A stretch of DNA of 64,000 nucleotides from Pycnococcus provasolii (Eukaryota > Chlorophyta > Pseudoscourfieldiophyceae > Pseudoscourfieldiales > Pycnococcaceae): the NCBI GenBank assembly GCA_938743325.2, contig OW568902.1:248001-312000 (forward strand), read 5' to 3'. The position numbers and the translations under genes were made by a program. The notes beneath the pieces are model-generated. The model was not told the origin of the DNA. It did no database searches and was given only the letters and a program-made list of their open reading frames with translations. The first letter of the stretch is position 1; every line of letters starts with the position of its first letter. This document shows positions 39,835-49,065 of this stretch, one piece after another.

Positions 39835-40914
39835 CTAGAGTCCAGCGGGCTGCTGAGCCCTCTCACGCGTCGCTTGTTGCGTGGCTGTTTGCGCCGCGGT
39901 GGGGGGGCGAGCTGTTGCGTCGTCGCGGCGAGATGGTGGTAACCCCGAATTGTGGTTTTGCAGTATGCCTCGTGCCGGGGAAAAATCTGCTGTCGGCGGG
40001 GTGTATTCCGGAACGTCCCATCGCGTTTTGTTCGATTCGGACGTGTCGCTCGTACCTGGGTCGGGTCGTGTTTTCCACTCTGGCGATGGGATTGTCGTGC
40101 CTCGCTGCTGCTGTTGCTGTTGCTGCTGCTGCCGGTGTTGGGTTGCGGCTGCTGCGACGCGTCGAGATGCGATGTTCGCGCGGGCTTCGCGGACGTGCGG
40201 GTACGCTTCCCTGTGCGCGATTTCCTGCGTGGTTAGCGCGTGCTGATGAGAGGACAGTGTCGCGTCTCGCATCGGGATGAAGTCCGTGGGTCCTCGTGTC
40301 GCTGTGCCCGGGTCCGCGAGATTCTCGTGGCGTGGTATCAGCTGCGGCTCGATGATGCCGCGCGTGACGGATTCGCGAGCGCGAACGATCCACTTCGCCT
40401 CGTGCTTCATCAAGCCGTGAGGTCCGTCCCTCGTGATGGCTTGTATGAGTGCCTGCGAGTCTAGGTAGACTGGCGTGGGCCCAGGCTGCGGATGGCGAAT
40501 CTCGCTGAGGAAGTTTCGCGTGCACTCGATGCGCTTGAGGTGCTTGACAAGCCCTCCCAGCTCTCCAGTCGAGCTGCTGTCGCATTGCTTGATACGCGCG
40601 ACGTCATAGTCGATGACTCCCCCGTTGAAGAAGGACAGCATGCTGGAGACGGTGCGTTCGCCGTGGCTGGTATCCACGTATACTCGAAGGATCCCATCAG
40701 CCTCGTCTTCGTGAAAGCGGTTGACGTATTCGCCTGTATCACGAACGTACTGGAGGACACGTGCTGCTGCTTGGACGACGCTCGGTGATGCTTTGGACAT
40801 GAGCCAGCAGACTTGCCTAAGCGCGAATGCTATGTCTGGTCGTCGTAGGTATTGCAGCGACCCTGCGACCGCCTGCACGATTGCAACGTCGTCATCGCAT
40901 GGGTGTTCGGTGCC
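39835..40914 (-). pseudogene. Copia RT-end/RNase H ORF with basic C-terminal extension
   Basis: The frame has the Copia RT-RNase H junction (VAGSLQYLRRPDIAFAL) and RNase H motifs: VYVDTSHGERTVSS, STGELGGLVKHL, PVYLDSQALIQAI and PRHENLADPGT. It has no ATG at its 5' side and overlaps the gag-like frame by a shift. A deletion therefore joined gag to the RT end out of frame. A ~150-residue Gln/Arg/Pro-rich extension follows the RNase H. Confidence 0.8.
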
Positions 40915-41273
40915 CTGACTTCACCACGCTCGTGGTTGGTGATGTCGTATCTGGTGTTGCTGGTTGGGTTCTGCCTCGGCGGCTGCTGGTGCTGCGGCGA
41001 CTGATTTCGGGATGGAGGTGCTGATCCACCGCGACGTTGTGAGCGTCCGCGGTTGCCACGTCCAGCAGGTCGTGGTGATGCTGCTCTTCGTGATGGTGCT
41101 GCTCTCGTCCCTTGGTCCGTTGCTGCTTGTTCTGGCTGCGCGGAATCTTGGTGGTTGTCATCAGCGTCGACGAAGTCGTCATCATTGCGTGCTGCTGCTG
41201 CTGCTCCTGCTGCGGCTGCTGATGTCGCGTTGGTCTCAGCTTGATGGGTGTCGCCTGAGCGTGTGTTCACCAT
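40830..41273 (-). pseudogene. Gag-like N-terminal ORF of the Copia derivative
   Basis: It starts with MVNTRSGDTHQ, an opening often seen in plant and algal retroelement Gag proteins. An Ala/Asp/Gln-rich region and an Arg/Gly patch (RPAGRGNRGRSQRRGG) that could bind nucleic acid follow. The frame runs past the deletion junction (about 40905-40930) and stops at 40830. The product may help package or position the element's RNA. Confidence 0.55.
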
Positions 41274-41491
41274 TTGGACGTTAGGGTGGGGGGGGGGATG
41301 ATTTTTTGTTTATTTCGCGCTGCAAACGTCACTCCGGTCGACCGACTGTGCGTCGTGTCTGCCGTTCTCGAGTTGAGCGTTGCTTGTGGCGCGAAGTGCG
41401 CACCGTGCGCTAGCGTGTCTACGGACTACTGCTGCTTACGGCTCGCGAGTACCGGGTTAGCAAGTCCTGTTCTAAGACCTGTCAGGTTCCA

Positions 41492-41662
41492 TGTAATGTT
41501 TACTCGAGAATGATTGTTACAAGAGCGCGTGCCTTACATGCGTGCTGCATCGCGCCTCCGCGTCGTAACTCAAGACGTTTTCACATCAGGTTCTAGACTT
41601 GTTACGCCGCGGGCTAATCATTCAAATCACCGGTAGGAATCCCCTACAGGGATCCCCTCACA
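41492..41662 (-). repeat. 5' LTR (171 bp) of the Copia derivative
   Basis: Identical to 39547-39717. The adjacent primer-binding site lies at 41491 and below, which sets the element's direction as minus. Confidence 0.95.
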
Positions 41663-41966
41663 GGGGGATTGGTTTGGGGGATTGGTTTCGGGGATTGTTC
41701 ATTGTTGTGAGATGAGTTGTTCTTGTTCTTGGCAGGTGCCCGTTGGTTGTTGAGTCTGAAATCTGAAATCTTAAATCTTTTGTTCAGATTTTGCACCCAA
41801 ACGCGCCCGAACGTTCGTTGGGTTTGAAAATATTTAATAACGGTAAAAATCTTCTGGGAGTCACCTGCTGGGAGATTATACATAATAAGAGAGCCGTTGA
41901 ACTTTTGTAATTTTTTGTAATTTTGTCTTCCACACGTGTCCCTTTGCATTATCATAATTTGATATC
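41663..41966. other. Minisatellite tail and leader of the tetraspan gene
   Basis: The G-rich minisatellite resumes for about 40 bp, then AT-rich DNA runs up to the ATG at 41967. No gene is seen. Confidence 0.5.
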
Positions 41967-42984
41967 ATGGCGGACGTGTCCTTGGATGTCGCGCCTGCAC
42001 AGTCACAGTCGTCGTCGTCGATGATGATGAAGGGTAATCATCAGAATCAGCGACGACAATATGGGAATGGTGGTGGGAATAATAAGGGGAGGTGCTGCAC
42101 GTGCCGTGGACGACGTGGTGTGTGCTCACTGATTTTAATGACCATCATGCAAGTCATCGTGCTTCTCGTCGCGCTCTTTGGGACGATGACGGTGCGTTCA
42201 GTTCGGGATGGATTCGTCAACTTACAATTGGATGATTTGATTGATTTCAACAATGATTTCAACAATTAGGTAGAATCTCACTCACGCGAATCATTCCTAT
42301 GCACACACACATACACAAATGCAGTCGTTCTGGATTGACCCGCCTACCGTCTCGCTCGGTGCGCCAGGACAGTCCGTGGGGGTCGTGCACGCAGGACTTT
42401 ACCGCGTCTGCTATCCCAAAAACTTAGCGGACCAGAATGACGTGACGACGAACGTCACCATCGCAGGTCCGCTCGACGCCGCGTGGCGCGATTTCCGCGA
42501 AGGGTTCCTCGCGCTCACGCCAGGACGGTCGGGCGAATTTGGCGACGTTCCTGGCGCTTACGAGAGGTGCACAGTCGCCGTGAAGACGCACTTCTACTCG
42601 AACGTCTACGGCGAAAACTACTGGCCGCGCGTGCAGGCGGTGCAGGTGCTCGCACCGGCATTTGTGCTGCTGGGTCTTCTCAAACTGGTGCTGATGTACG
42701 TCGTCAACCGGCCTGGTATGAACGACTGGCCGCCTTTTGGCGTCGCGCTCGTGCAAGTGGCCTGCGGCATCGCCGTCGTGAGCGTGTATGCGACCATCTA
42801 CTCGGATGTCGTCGCGAGTGCGCCGCAAGGTCCGGTCGTCGTCTTTACGGGCGAGCAGGGAAACGACGTCATCGTGACGAGTGCTCCTGACCAGAACGTG
42901 ACTCAGCTGTGGGGCTGGAGTTTCTGGACGTTCGCGAGCGCGGTGCTGAGTGAGCTGCTCGGCGCGCTCATGATGATGTGCTGA
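41967..42984 (+). CDS. Claudin/PMP22-like tetraspan protein, two exons
   Basis: Two adjacent ORFs make one plausible protein. Exon 1 (41967-42191, 75 codons) gives a basic N terminus and TM1 (LILMTIMQVIVLLVALF). Exon 2 (42325-42984, 219 residues) gives an extracellular loop ending in AGLYRVCYP, like the G-L-W-x-x-C motif of claudin-type loops. It continues with three TM segments (VLAPAFVLLGLLKLVLMYVV, VALVQVACGIAVVSVYATIY, WGWSFWTFASAVLSELLGAL). The proposed intron starts GTGCGT at 42192 and ends AAATGCAG at 42324; it contains in-frame stops and splicing keeps phase 0. Alternatively these are two separate small genes. An acidic ORF just downstream (42989-43201) might be an alternative tail. 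Confidence 0.55.
42192..42324 (+). other. Probable 133-nt spliceosomal intron
   Basis: Donor GTGCGT and acceptor ATGCAG join codon ACG to TCG in phase 0 and unite TM1 with the rest of a four-TM protein. A stop codon at 42267-42269 lies inside, so unspliced RNA would end after TM1. Confidence 0.5.
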
Positions 42985-43201
42985 CCTGGTGAGTGGTTTG
43001 TGGAGGAAAGTGGTGGTGGAAAGTGACGATGCCACCACTAGGCCACCCTCGGCCTGTGGTGGTGGAGGCGTCGTGCGCACGACGACGACGGACGGCAGTG
43101 CAGTGCAGTCTGGCAGTGCAGTGCAGTTCGACGACGGCGGCGAGGAGGGAGGCATGTGGACCGTCGACGCAGACGAGACGCCGGTGTTGTTGCGTGGGTA
43201 A

Positions 43202-44834
43202 ACACCCTGTAATTGAGAGGCTTTGTGGGGATCCCTCGTAGAGTGTATTTCCATCTATGCAAATTTCCCAAACCTATTTTTCAGGGACTCGAGTCCCAAA
43301 CCGGTATCTCGTCGTAAATGGCGGCAGAGAGAGAGAGAGAGACTCGGAGGGAAGGGAAGGAGGCTGCCGCCGTACAGGTACCTCCTCACGCTGTCGACAA
43401 AATCCGTTGGAAGCGTTTTTTCGTAGGCGGGGCGAGCGCGTCGCGCGTCTGGACGCGAGGTTAACCCTAGCCCTAACCCTGACGCGCTTCCCTGTCAACG
43501 TTGCCGTCATCTCGTTCCTTTGCGATGAATGATGTGTAGTTCGGCTTTGCTTTTATTATCTCTATTTATCGACGTGTGCTCACCCGATTTCATGCTGATC
43601 CTATTTTCACGATGGAAATCTCATTTGCTTGGCGCCAAACAACCAGAATTCCAGACTTTTCGGGTCGAACGGCCGCCTCCTTGCGTTTGTTTTGTTCTGC
43701 GTGTTTTGGGGCCGCGGATCTTGGTCAAACCCACCTGGATCCTGCTCGCGAAAGGAAAGGAAAGGAGCCGCCAAAGCTGGTGGCCGAAAAACCTGCTGTA
43801 AAACCTGCTCTCATCGGTTAAATCGGTTTTTTTTTGTGCAAAAACGGCTTTCGTTGAAGCATCCGCGGGAAAATTTCCGGAAATTAGCCAAAGGAATCCT
43901 GCCCTAGAAAACGCGAAAACAAAGCAAGCAGGACGGCTGTAAAAAGAGGTGATACTGTAACATAAAGAAATTCACGACCAAATAACCTCGATAGGAAGGA
44001 AGGAAAGGGACCAAAGAAATTCTCCGAACTAACTTGAAATTTATGAGGAATTCCATTCAACAACAAGCCGCGCCTCGGATTTTACGAGGCATGAGCGGAA
44101 TCCTGGGCGGAGAAGGCGGAGAAAGCGGGCGGTTGCTTGGAGTCGACTCATCACACACAGCATAGGCTAAGAGGCGGCACCTCGTTCCGAGGAGGGGACC
44201 CCTGAAGTTATAACGCTAGAACGAATACAATATACGCTGGGAGAGTGTGAAGGGAACGCAATAAAGGAGCAAAGCACAGTCCTGAAGAACCCACGGAGGA
44301 AGCGTGTGCTCCGTGTGCTCCTTGTTCTCGGCCGCCCCTCCCTCCCTCCTCCAAGGACGTTCGTTGACGTTTGTTTCAGTTTCGGAGAGTTTCAGTTTCC
44401 GAGCCTCAGGCCGGAAGGGAAGGGACCCTTATTTTATTCGACGTCAATAGCCGTCACTTACTGGGCAGGGCAGGGCCTTCCCCAAAGTTCAGTTTCATTC
44501 TGTTTCGCCTTAAGGAAGTGCTCTTAAGTGTGCTCTTAGGTGTGCTCTTACTTTTTATAAAAGTGCTCTTAAGGACGTTCTTCTTCTTCTTAAGAGTAGC
44601 TCCTCTCACGCTCACGCTCTCACGGTTAACGGTTTACGCTTACCGTCTTACGTTTTACGCTTAAGGCTTACCGTCTTACAGTTGTTTTACGCTCACAGTC
44701 AATCTCGTCTCTCAAGGCTTCCCTTTCTTAAGAAGACTCTCGCTGTGAGACGTTTCCAGCCGAGGAAAACCGGCTCTAAAACAAACCAGCAAGGAGGACA
44801 CTGCTCAATCAACCTCTTGCGATTAATCTTGCGA
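43202..44834. other. Intergenic region with CTTAAG cluster upstream of the Myb gene
   Basis: No gene is supported. It has a (ga)n tract (43326-43343), telomere-like ttaaccctagccctaaccct (43462-43481), and six CTTAAG hexamers between 44513 and 44735 within tandem gtgctctta units. The last ~100 bp before 44835 is open in the Myb frame but has intergenic composition. Confidence 0.5.
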
Positions 44835-45008
44835 ATGAATACCTCGACGATAATGACGCAAGAAGCTGCTCTCAACGGTAACGGCAACAGCAACGGCAAC
44901 GGCAATTACACTCCGCCTGCACCTCCTCCGGCCATGGCCATCCCTCTTCCTCTGGGCGCGCTCAGGCCGGCGGTGAAACGTGCGCGCTCTTCAGTAGCGA
45001 ACAAGCAT

Positions 45009-45046
<38 letters not shown>

Positions 45047-46583
45047 CCATATCAACAACTCCAGCCTTGCACTTGCAGGTGCGGATGCGCTCGTCGAACT
45101 TGCGGAACTTGCCGCGAAACACAATTCAGCAGCACCTACCCACAAGCACAACTCGGCGAAACGCGTACGAATCGGTGGACCGGCTTTCGACGTTCGCGAC
45201 ACGTCGCGACCTACGGCATTCTCTGCGCCAGTTCCGCCACCGCCACCGTCCTTTCGACCACCACCGCCGCCGCCACCGCCGACTCGCGGAGTGCCACGCG
45301 CCCCCCCTCCTCCCGTGGTGAACGCCAACGCCAATGACAACAACAACAACGGAATCGGCAGCTTGTTCTTCCTCAACCAGCAGGCGAACCGCACGCAAAC
45401 GCACAACGACATGATCTCGCCAACGCGAGGAAGCAAGAGCGTCGCGTGGAGTCGTGCTGAGGAGGAGCGACTCGTTGCACTCGTTGAGCTCGAGGGCCAG
45501 AAGAGGTGGGCCGTCATCGCCGCTTCTATGCCAGGACGCACGGGCAAGCAGTGCCGCGAACGCTGGCTGAACCACCTGCGCCCGGACATTCGGCGTGGAG
45601 GATGGAGCGAGGAGGAGGAACTCACGCTCGCCAAGGGGCACCTCGAGCTCGGAACGCGCTGGTCCGCTCTCGCGCAGCGTCTTCCCGGCCGCACGGAGAA
45701 CGCCATCAAGAACCGCTGGAATGCGACGCTGCGATGCAAGGGACGCGTGCGCACGTCGCCGAACGCCGCCACGGCCGCCGCCGCCGCCAACAACAACAAC
45801 AACAACAACAACGGCAGCGAGTGGGAAGGGGGCACGTGCTCACTTCTCAAGCGCTACGTCGATGCCTGGAGTGAGGGCGGTGACAAGGCTGCGAAACAGG
45901 TTGTTGACGCGGAGAGCAAGCGCATGGCGAAGCTCGGTGCTGCGTATGCCGCCACGAAAATGCCTGACGTGAGCGGAGCGACGACGAACGAGGAGGAGCA
46001 AGAAAACTCCGCGTCAGGAACCAACTGCAGTCTCGGAGGCGACGACGACGGCGACGACACGACTGCGGCGTTGACGAGCGCGAAACCAGCCCCGTCCAAC
46101 ACCGTGGGAACCATGTCGTACCTGCCAGCCGTGGCTGCGTCAGAGCCTATCGTGAAGCTCGCGGCTCCCATCGCGTATCAGCAGCTGAACGGCGACCTGG
46201 TGTCGATCGAGCCTCACGCGCCGGATGCTGCCAAGCACCTAGCGGCAGCTGAGCGAGCTGGTGGACCGGGCGCAAGCACGATGCTGCTTTCGAGCGGCGC
46301 GGGAGGCCCCGGTGTGACGCCGGCGCACGCTCACATGGCTGCCGAGCAGGGCCTTGCTCTCTGCTCAACCATTCGCCTCAGATGGCCCGGCCTGAGGGCT
46401 TGCCGCGTGATAGCGCGCGCAGGACCCCCTCAGTCCGACTCGGACCCCGCCATTCTCATCGTTGTCTCCTCGGAGAACTGGAGAACGTCTACGGAGAGCC
46501 TTGCGTTCGCTGCCGAAGCTCTCAGCTTTCAGCCTGCGGCGCAGCACGTGGTGGCGACTCCAAGGCCTCGTGCCGCCGCGTGA
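44835..46583 (+). CDS. R2R3-type Myb transcription factor
   Basis: This 582-residue protein starts at ATG 44835 (MNTSTIMTQEAAL). After Asn- and Pro-rich disorder, two Myb repeats occur near residues 203-302. R2 is WSRAEEERLVALVELEG...RWAVIAASMPGRTGKQCRERWLNHL. R3 is WSEEEELTLAKGHLELGTRW...LPGRTENAIKNRWNATL. All three Trp per repeat and the recognition helices (GKQCRERW, ENAIKNRW) are intact, so DNA binding at MBS/AACNG-like sites is expected. Poly-Asn, poly-Ala and acidic stretches flank the domain. Two AATAAA signals follow (46585-46590 and 46648-46653). Target genes are unknown. Confidence 0.88.
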
Positions 46584-46584
46584 A

Positions 46585-46590
46585 AATAAA
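46585..46590 (+). terminator. AATAAA polyadenylation signal of the Myb gene
   Basis: AATAAA starts one base after the TGA stop; a second copy at 46648-46653 is better spaced for a functional 3' end. Confidence 0.5.
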
Positions 46591-46803
46591 AGGACAGGAC
46601 GAATCTTCTCGAGGGAAATCTATCGAACGAAGGGAAGGGTATGAGGGAATAAAATGAATAGTGTTTTTCTTTTTCCATGATGATGTTTTTAACCCTTGTA
46701 AGCAAGCTATGAGATAAATAACTGACAACTTTGTTTTGAATCAAGAATCGTCAAGAAAACAAACAGACATTTTGTTGTTACTATATATACACAAAAATCA
46801 CAA

Positions 46804-48498
46804 TCACACACCCCACGAGTGGCACCCGTGTGGCGTAGGTGGTTTCGGTGCACTTTTGCACGCCTTGGGTGCCCCACTCTGGCCGTAGTACCATCCCCTA
46901 TCGAGGCTAGCGAACGGCGGCATGCGCTCGAGACGCGAAGCCATCACCTCGAAGGCGAAACGCCCGAGATTGCTGCTCATGGTGCCGACGAAGTACCCGC
47001 CGCGGCTAAGCAGCTCGATATCCATCGCCGCTTCGTTGCCAATGCGTCCTGGGTCACCGTCGCCAACCTTGAGACGTTGCTCAATCAGGCCGTCTTTGAA
47101 ATTTTGATTTTGCGGCAATCCCTTGCGTGCGGCTACCGTGTTCTTTTTGTACTTTCCCATCTTCTTCTTCCAAGTTGAGGGATCGTACCAGCTGCGATCC
47201 ACCTTGCTCACGACAACCTTCATTCCCTTGAAAGGCGGTTTCTTCACAGCCGCCTGGACCTCGTTCACAACCTTCTGGTCATCCGTCGCCAACAAGATGG
47301 TGTCGATCGTGCCGTACGTTTCCCTCATCTTCGCGACGTGGCTCAGGTACACCGCCGTGCTGTGGCATTTGCGGTAGTGCCCTGTGTCCGTGCAGCTGTC
47401 TCCGTGCCGTACGTGAACGCTCACGGCATGCGTTGGATCGAGAAATGGACCCGTGAGCGCATCCACAAGCTTCGCAACATTCTTATTCGGGCGCCACATG
47501 AAGCCAGAGGCGACGGCGTGGACGGTGAAGATGTCAAGCCCGTATGGTCCAAAAGCCGCGGGGTTGATGGCAGGCCGTTGGCTTTTCGAACGCCACATTT
47601 GCACGGGCGCACCTTTCACGGACGCGCCTGGGATGACCCTGCCACCCTTGCCGTCGCCGCCGCCCTTCTTTTGCTTGCTTTTGGATCCTTTCGTGATGGG
47701 GCTGCTTGGCTTCCACGCCATGCCGTGCTTGCCAATGAGCATTCCACAGCTGCTAAGCGGTGCGACGTAGCACCGAAAGCTCGCGCCGCATGCCTTCGAC
47801 GCGAACGCCTTGACGGACCCGTTCGGGAACTCGAAGACGCGGTTGCTCTGCACGGCATGGAGAAGCTCGTACACGGCGTAGTTGATGATTGCGCCAAATC
47901 CCGTTCTGGGAAACTCGAACGAGCTGACGATTCTGGGGTTGCACTTGCTGCCGAGCTGTTTCGAGTGTATGCGGTGTGCTGCAGTTGCAAATCCATGGCA
48001 CTTGCTCTTGACGGAGTTCGCCGGTGGTATGTACACGCCCGTCGTTGTGTAGTCGAGTTCACACTTCGTACCGAACAGTCCGTTCTGGCACGGGCACGAC
48101 GTCCCATCTCCGCCGCTGGCGTTCCCTCCTACGAGCATGCTTGTTTCTGTCGCTGTTTCTGTTGCTGTTGCTCTTGCTGTTGCTGCTGTCGGAGGAGGTG
48201 CAGCGGCCGCTGCTTTGAGAGACGCGGGTGCAACAGGATCAGCAGCAGCAGCATCAACTGATGTTGCGGCAGCAGGTTCTTCTTCTTCTTCCCCTTCCGT
48301 CGGGTAGTCGATTTCGTTTGTGAGTCGCAAGGTGCTCGGCCCACTCGTCTTATCGTGCACGGCCGCCTTAAGCTGCGCGAACGTCGCAACGTCGACGGTG
48401 GTTTCAGCCTTTATGAGCTCAGGCCACATTGTCAAGGCCATCATCGCTACTAGAAGTGCGGCAGCAAAACGACAACGCGTCATCAAGGCGCGTCTCAT
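46804..48498 (-). CDS. FUT8-like (GT23-related) fucosyltransferase with EGF-like motif
   Basis: This 564-residue secretory-pathway protein has an N-terminal signal or anchor (ALLVAMMALTMWPELIKA). An Ala/Thr-rich stem carries an EGF-like Cys cluster (CPCQNGLFGTKCELDY, near residue 140), followed by a glycosyltransferase domain. Hallmarks are SVHVRHGDSC (near residue 358; the donor-binding H-x-R-x-G-D of alpha-1,6 fucosyltransferases), ILLATDDQKVV and EAAMDIELLSRGGYFVGTMSSNLGR (motif III-like). GT23 enzymes add fucose from GDP-fucose to core GlcNAc or chitooligosaccharides. The catalytic residues appear present, but the acceptor is unknown. It converges with the Myb gene, with 220 bp between stops. 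Confidence 0.75.
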   Translation of the reverse strand: MRRALMTRCRFAAALLVAMMALTMWPELIKAETTVDVATFAQLKAAVHDKTSGPSTLRLTNEIDYPTEGEEEEEPAAATSVDAAAADPVAPASLKAAAAAPPPTAATARATATETATETSMLVGGNASGGDGTSCPCQNGLFGTKCELDYTTTGVYIPPANSVKSKCHGFATAAHRIHSKQLGSKCNPRIVSSFEFPRTGFGAIINYAVYELLHAVQSNRVFEFPNGSVKAFASKACGASFRCYVAPLSSCGMLIGKHGMAWKPSSPITKGSKSKQKKGGGDGKGGRVIPGASVKGAPVQMWRSKSQRPAINPAAFGPYGLDIFTVHAVASGFMWRPNKNVAKLVDALTGPFLDPTHAVSVHVRHGDSCTDTGHYRKCHSTAVYLSHVAKMRETYGTIDTILLATDDQKVVNEVQAAVKKPPFKGMKVVVSKVDRSWYDPSTWKKKMGKYKKNTVAARKGLPQNQNFKDGLIEQRLKVGDGDPGRIGNEAAMDIELLSRGGYFVGTMSSNLGRFAFEVMASRLERMPPFASLDRGWYYGQSGAPKACKSAPKPPTPHGCHSWGV

Positions 48499-48675
48499 GG
48501 TGGAAGGGAGTGAAGTACAAACAGGCAGAGGCAGATAGATAGATGGGGATGGATGTGAAATCGCGATGATTAATCTGGATAGATACGCGAGATTGGTGTC
48601 GGCGACGAAGAATCGGAAAAAAAAAAGTGGTGAGATTCAGAGCCCGAGGGGAGGAATAGGAAGGTCGAATAGACG

Positions 48676-48714
48676 AACCCTAACCCTAACCCTAACCCTA
48701 ACCCTAACCCTAAC
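48676..48714 (+). repeat. Interstitial telomeric repeat (CCCTAA)n
   Basis: Six perfect aaccct units, about 180-215 bp upstream of the fucosyltransferase ATG. Degenerate aaccct copies follow to about 48795. Confidence 0.95.
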
Positions 48715-48820
48715 ATCCCTTAGAACCCTAACCTACCTTAGAGCAGGTCCTTACGATAGAGCCCTACCCTAACCTCCCTTAGAACCCTACCCTCCTCCCC
48801 TTCTGAGCTTCTGCTCTCCT

Positions 48821-48858
48821 AACCCCGAATAATAATAATAATAATAATAATCGGGGTT
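48821..48858. repeat. (AAT)n microsatellite framed by an 8-bp inverted repeat
   Basis: aaccccga at 48821-48828 and tcggggtt at 48851-48858 are inverted copies enclosing about 22 bp of AAT repeats. The left arm contains the reverse complement of TTCGGGGTT. Confidence 0.8.
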
Positions 48859-48908
48859 AAGGTTAGTTCCTTGGTTGCTTGTTCTTGCATGTTTCCTGTT
48901 GAGTTCAG

Positions 48909-48917
48909 TTCGGGGTT
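48909..48917 (+). promoter_or_regulatory. TTCGGGGTT motif upstream of the gene at 49066
   Basis: The recurrent 9-mer (as TTCGGGGTTTG) lies 157 bp upstream of the ATG. The motif AGTACTTACAGTA lies closer, at 49021-49033. Confidence 0.35.
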
Positions 48918-49065
48918 TGTTTGCGAACTTCGTCCCTGGCACTCTTCACTGCAGCCACACACAAGTGCTCTCTCTCTCTCTCAAGATTCTTGCGATCACA
49001 CCAGTAAGATACTCGCACTTAGTACTTACAGTATTTATTTCGTTTGCGTATCGTAGTAAATAATC

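Larger units (their letters stand above)
39547..41662 (-). mobile_element. Complete but internally deleted Ty1/copia LTR retrotransposon (2,116 bp)
   Basis: Two identical 171-bp LTRs (39547-39717 and 41492-41662; TGT...ACA ends) flank the element, which sits between GGGGG direct repeats (39542-39546 and 41663-41667). In the minus orientation a primer-binding site starting TGGAACCTGACAGG directly follows the 5' LTR (41491 downwards). A polypurine tract (A followed by eight G) directly precedes the 3' LTR (39718-39726). Internally it keeps a gag-like start and an RT-end/RNase H region but lacks protease, integrase and most of RT. It is therefore a non-autonomous derivative that probably moved recently. 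Confidence 0.92.

Noticed and set aside
42989-43201. 70-codon acidic ORF directly after the tetraspan gene
   Set aside because: Protein-like in style, but in another frame, after a stop codon, and without a convincing splice path; kept only as a remark in the tetraspan entry.
43256-43907. Several 80-90-codon ORFs downstream of the tetraspan gene
   Set aside because: They overlap each other in different frames in intergenic-composition DNA with no conserved motif.
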